From assembly GCA_945860255.1 (NCBI GenBank), contig CAMAQI010000048.1, positions 1 to 13,468 on the forward strand: a DNA stretch of 13,468 nucleotides. Reading direction: 5' to 3'. Below the pieces are notes generated by a model. The model was not told where the DNA came from. It was given only the letters and a program-made list of their open reading frames with translations, and did not search any database. This document shows, in pieces, positions 12,852 through 13,468 of the stretch. Position 1 is the first letter of the stretch; every line of letters begins with the position of its first letter. This DNA comes from Methylacidiphilum caldifontis. Its GTDB lineage: Bacteria > Verrucomicrobiota > Verrucomicrobiia > Methylacidiphilales > CAMAQI01. A program made the translations under genes and the position numbers.

Positions 12852-13468
12852 ACGTCGATGGAAAGAAGGTCTTTATGGATCGCAATTTTGGGAACCCTTT
12901 TCCTTCAACTCTTCATGACCGGATTCTTCTCCTTTGGCTCCACGGTTCCCCTCACGATCGATACTCATTTAGGAAACTATCGTCAGTCTCAGTTCCATTT
13001 CCCCCCTCAAGGAGAGTTTAATACCGACTTCTGGCTCGGCCTTCCTCAGCTGCCCAACGGACTCCATCCTCTCTCCCTCTTTGCTCATCTCCCCTTTTGG
13101 ATTTTTGCCTCGGCCTTTTATCCTCTCTGCGCAAGCGCCTCTCTCTACTTTACCTTTATCCTGTTTCAAGCCTGGGGATTCCGCCCCTTCTCCTCGATCT
13201 TTGCCGGCATCCTCTTTGCCTGGCAGGGAAGTTTTCTCAGTAATCTTCTCCCCGCTCATTTCTCTCCTGCCGCGCTCTTCGCCTTCTTTCCGCTCACCTT
13301 TTACTGGATTACGAAAGCCCGCCAAAAGAACTCCCTTCTCTATTGGGGCTGGGCCGGTGTCGGCAGCGGAATGATGATGCTCTTCCTTCCGGATCAAGGA
13401 TTTCTCGCAAATCTTTTGATCGCTCTCTACCTCGTTGTTTTTTCCCTTTTTCAACTCTTTTCCAAACC
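12849..13468 (+). CDS. Polytopic membrane protein, YfhO/GT-C-like (C-terminus beyond the window)
   Basis: The 206 residues visible begin MTSMERRSLWIAILGTLFLQLFMTG, a first membrane helix. A periplasmic-type loop follows (about 34-72: TIDTHLGNYRQSQFHFPPQGEF then TDFWLGLPQLPNGLHPLSLF). Then come several hydrophobic helices (about 78-112, 115-135, 137-153, 165-182, 187-204). A first-loop acidic residue followed by an N..G..PL pattern and many helices recalls YfhO and GT-C membrane glycosyltransferases, which use a polyprenyl-linked sugar. That link is inference from overall pattern only. The start could also be the ATG at 12858. There is no good ribosome-binding site, and a stop codon at 12813-12815 rules out a longer reading. 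It diverges from the methyltransferase gene across a repeat-filled gap. Confidence 0.7.
   Translation, partial: MTSMERRSLWIAILGTLFLQLFMTGFFSFGSTVPLTIDTHLGNYRQSQFHFPPQGEFNTDFWLGLPQLPNGLHPLSLFAHLPFWIFASAFYPLCASASLYFTFILFQAWGFRPFSSIFAGILFAWQGSFLSNLLPAHFSPAALFAFFPLTFYWITKARQKNSLLYWGWAGVGSGMMMLFLPDQGFLANLLIALYLVVFSLFQLFSK

Noticed and set aside
12969..13454. A 161-codon frame on the minus strand, rich in Lys, Glu and Gly.
   Set aside because: It is antisense to a clear membrane protein. Its charged composition is what the opposite strand of hydrophobic codons produces.

Overview
The window looks like a chromosomal segment of a free-living or host-associated Gram-negative bacterium, probably in or near the PVC group (Verrucomicrobiota-like). 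The hints are indirect: a bacterial PUR-family nucleic-acid-binding protein, an unusual DEVD-type DEAD-box helicase, an EgtD-like methyltransferase, lipoprotein-type MsrB, and decayed modular intergenic repeats of a kind I associate with such genomes. The taxonomic call is inference and weak. Hand counts on single 60-base lines give roughly 43-60% GC in most genes, against about 37-38% in the block 5626-7322.

Layout. Positions 1-8108 are all on the minus strand. Reading in the direction of transcription there is a lipoprotein of unknown role (8108-7455), a SMC/ABC-type ATPase with a DUF4276 (Toprim-like) partner (7322-5626), a GT4 glycosyltransferase (5604-4459), a PlsC-like acyltransferase (4469-3774), a small two-helix membrane protein (3743-3396), plsY (3350-2721), gpsA (2724-1840), a lipoprotein-type msrB (1810-1295) and a DEAD-box RNA helicase cut by the left edge. 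From the glycosyltransferase to gpsA the genes overlap or nearly touch. Together they could take dihydroxyacetone phosphate to glycerol 3-phosphate (GpsA), lysophosphatidic acid (PlsY) and phosphatidic acid (PlsC-like), with the glycosyltransferase perhaps adding sugar to a lipid.

The ATPase/DUF4276 pair sits just upstream of that lipid operon. It is AT-richer than its surroundings and resembles two-gene ATPase plus Toprim-like nuclease modules known from phage defence (AbiL/RloAB/PARIS-like logic). It is the best candidate here for an accessory system, and looks like a later insertion.

From 8211 the strand switches. A promoter drives a 70-residue PUR-domain protein followed closely by an exported iron-type solute-binding protein with no permease genes beside it. 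A minus-strand tRNA-Ile2 (CAU anticodon) follows, then rmuC on the plus strand. An EgtD-like methyltransferase lies alone on the minus strand (12429-11458). It is bracketed by intergenic DNA full of decayed modular repeats and inverted repeats, including a near-identical 25-bp element in opposite orientations on its two sides. The window ends in a polytopic membrane protein cut by the right edge. No transposase, integrase, rRNA or CRISPR array was seen.
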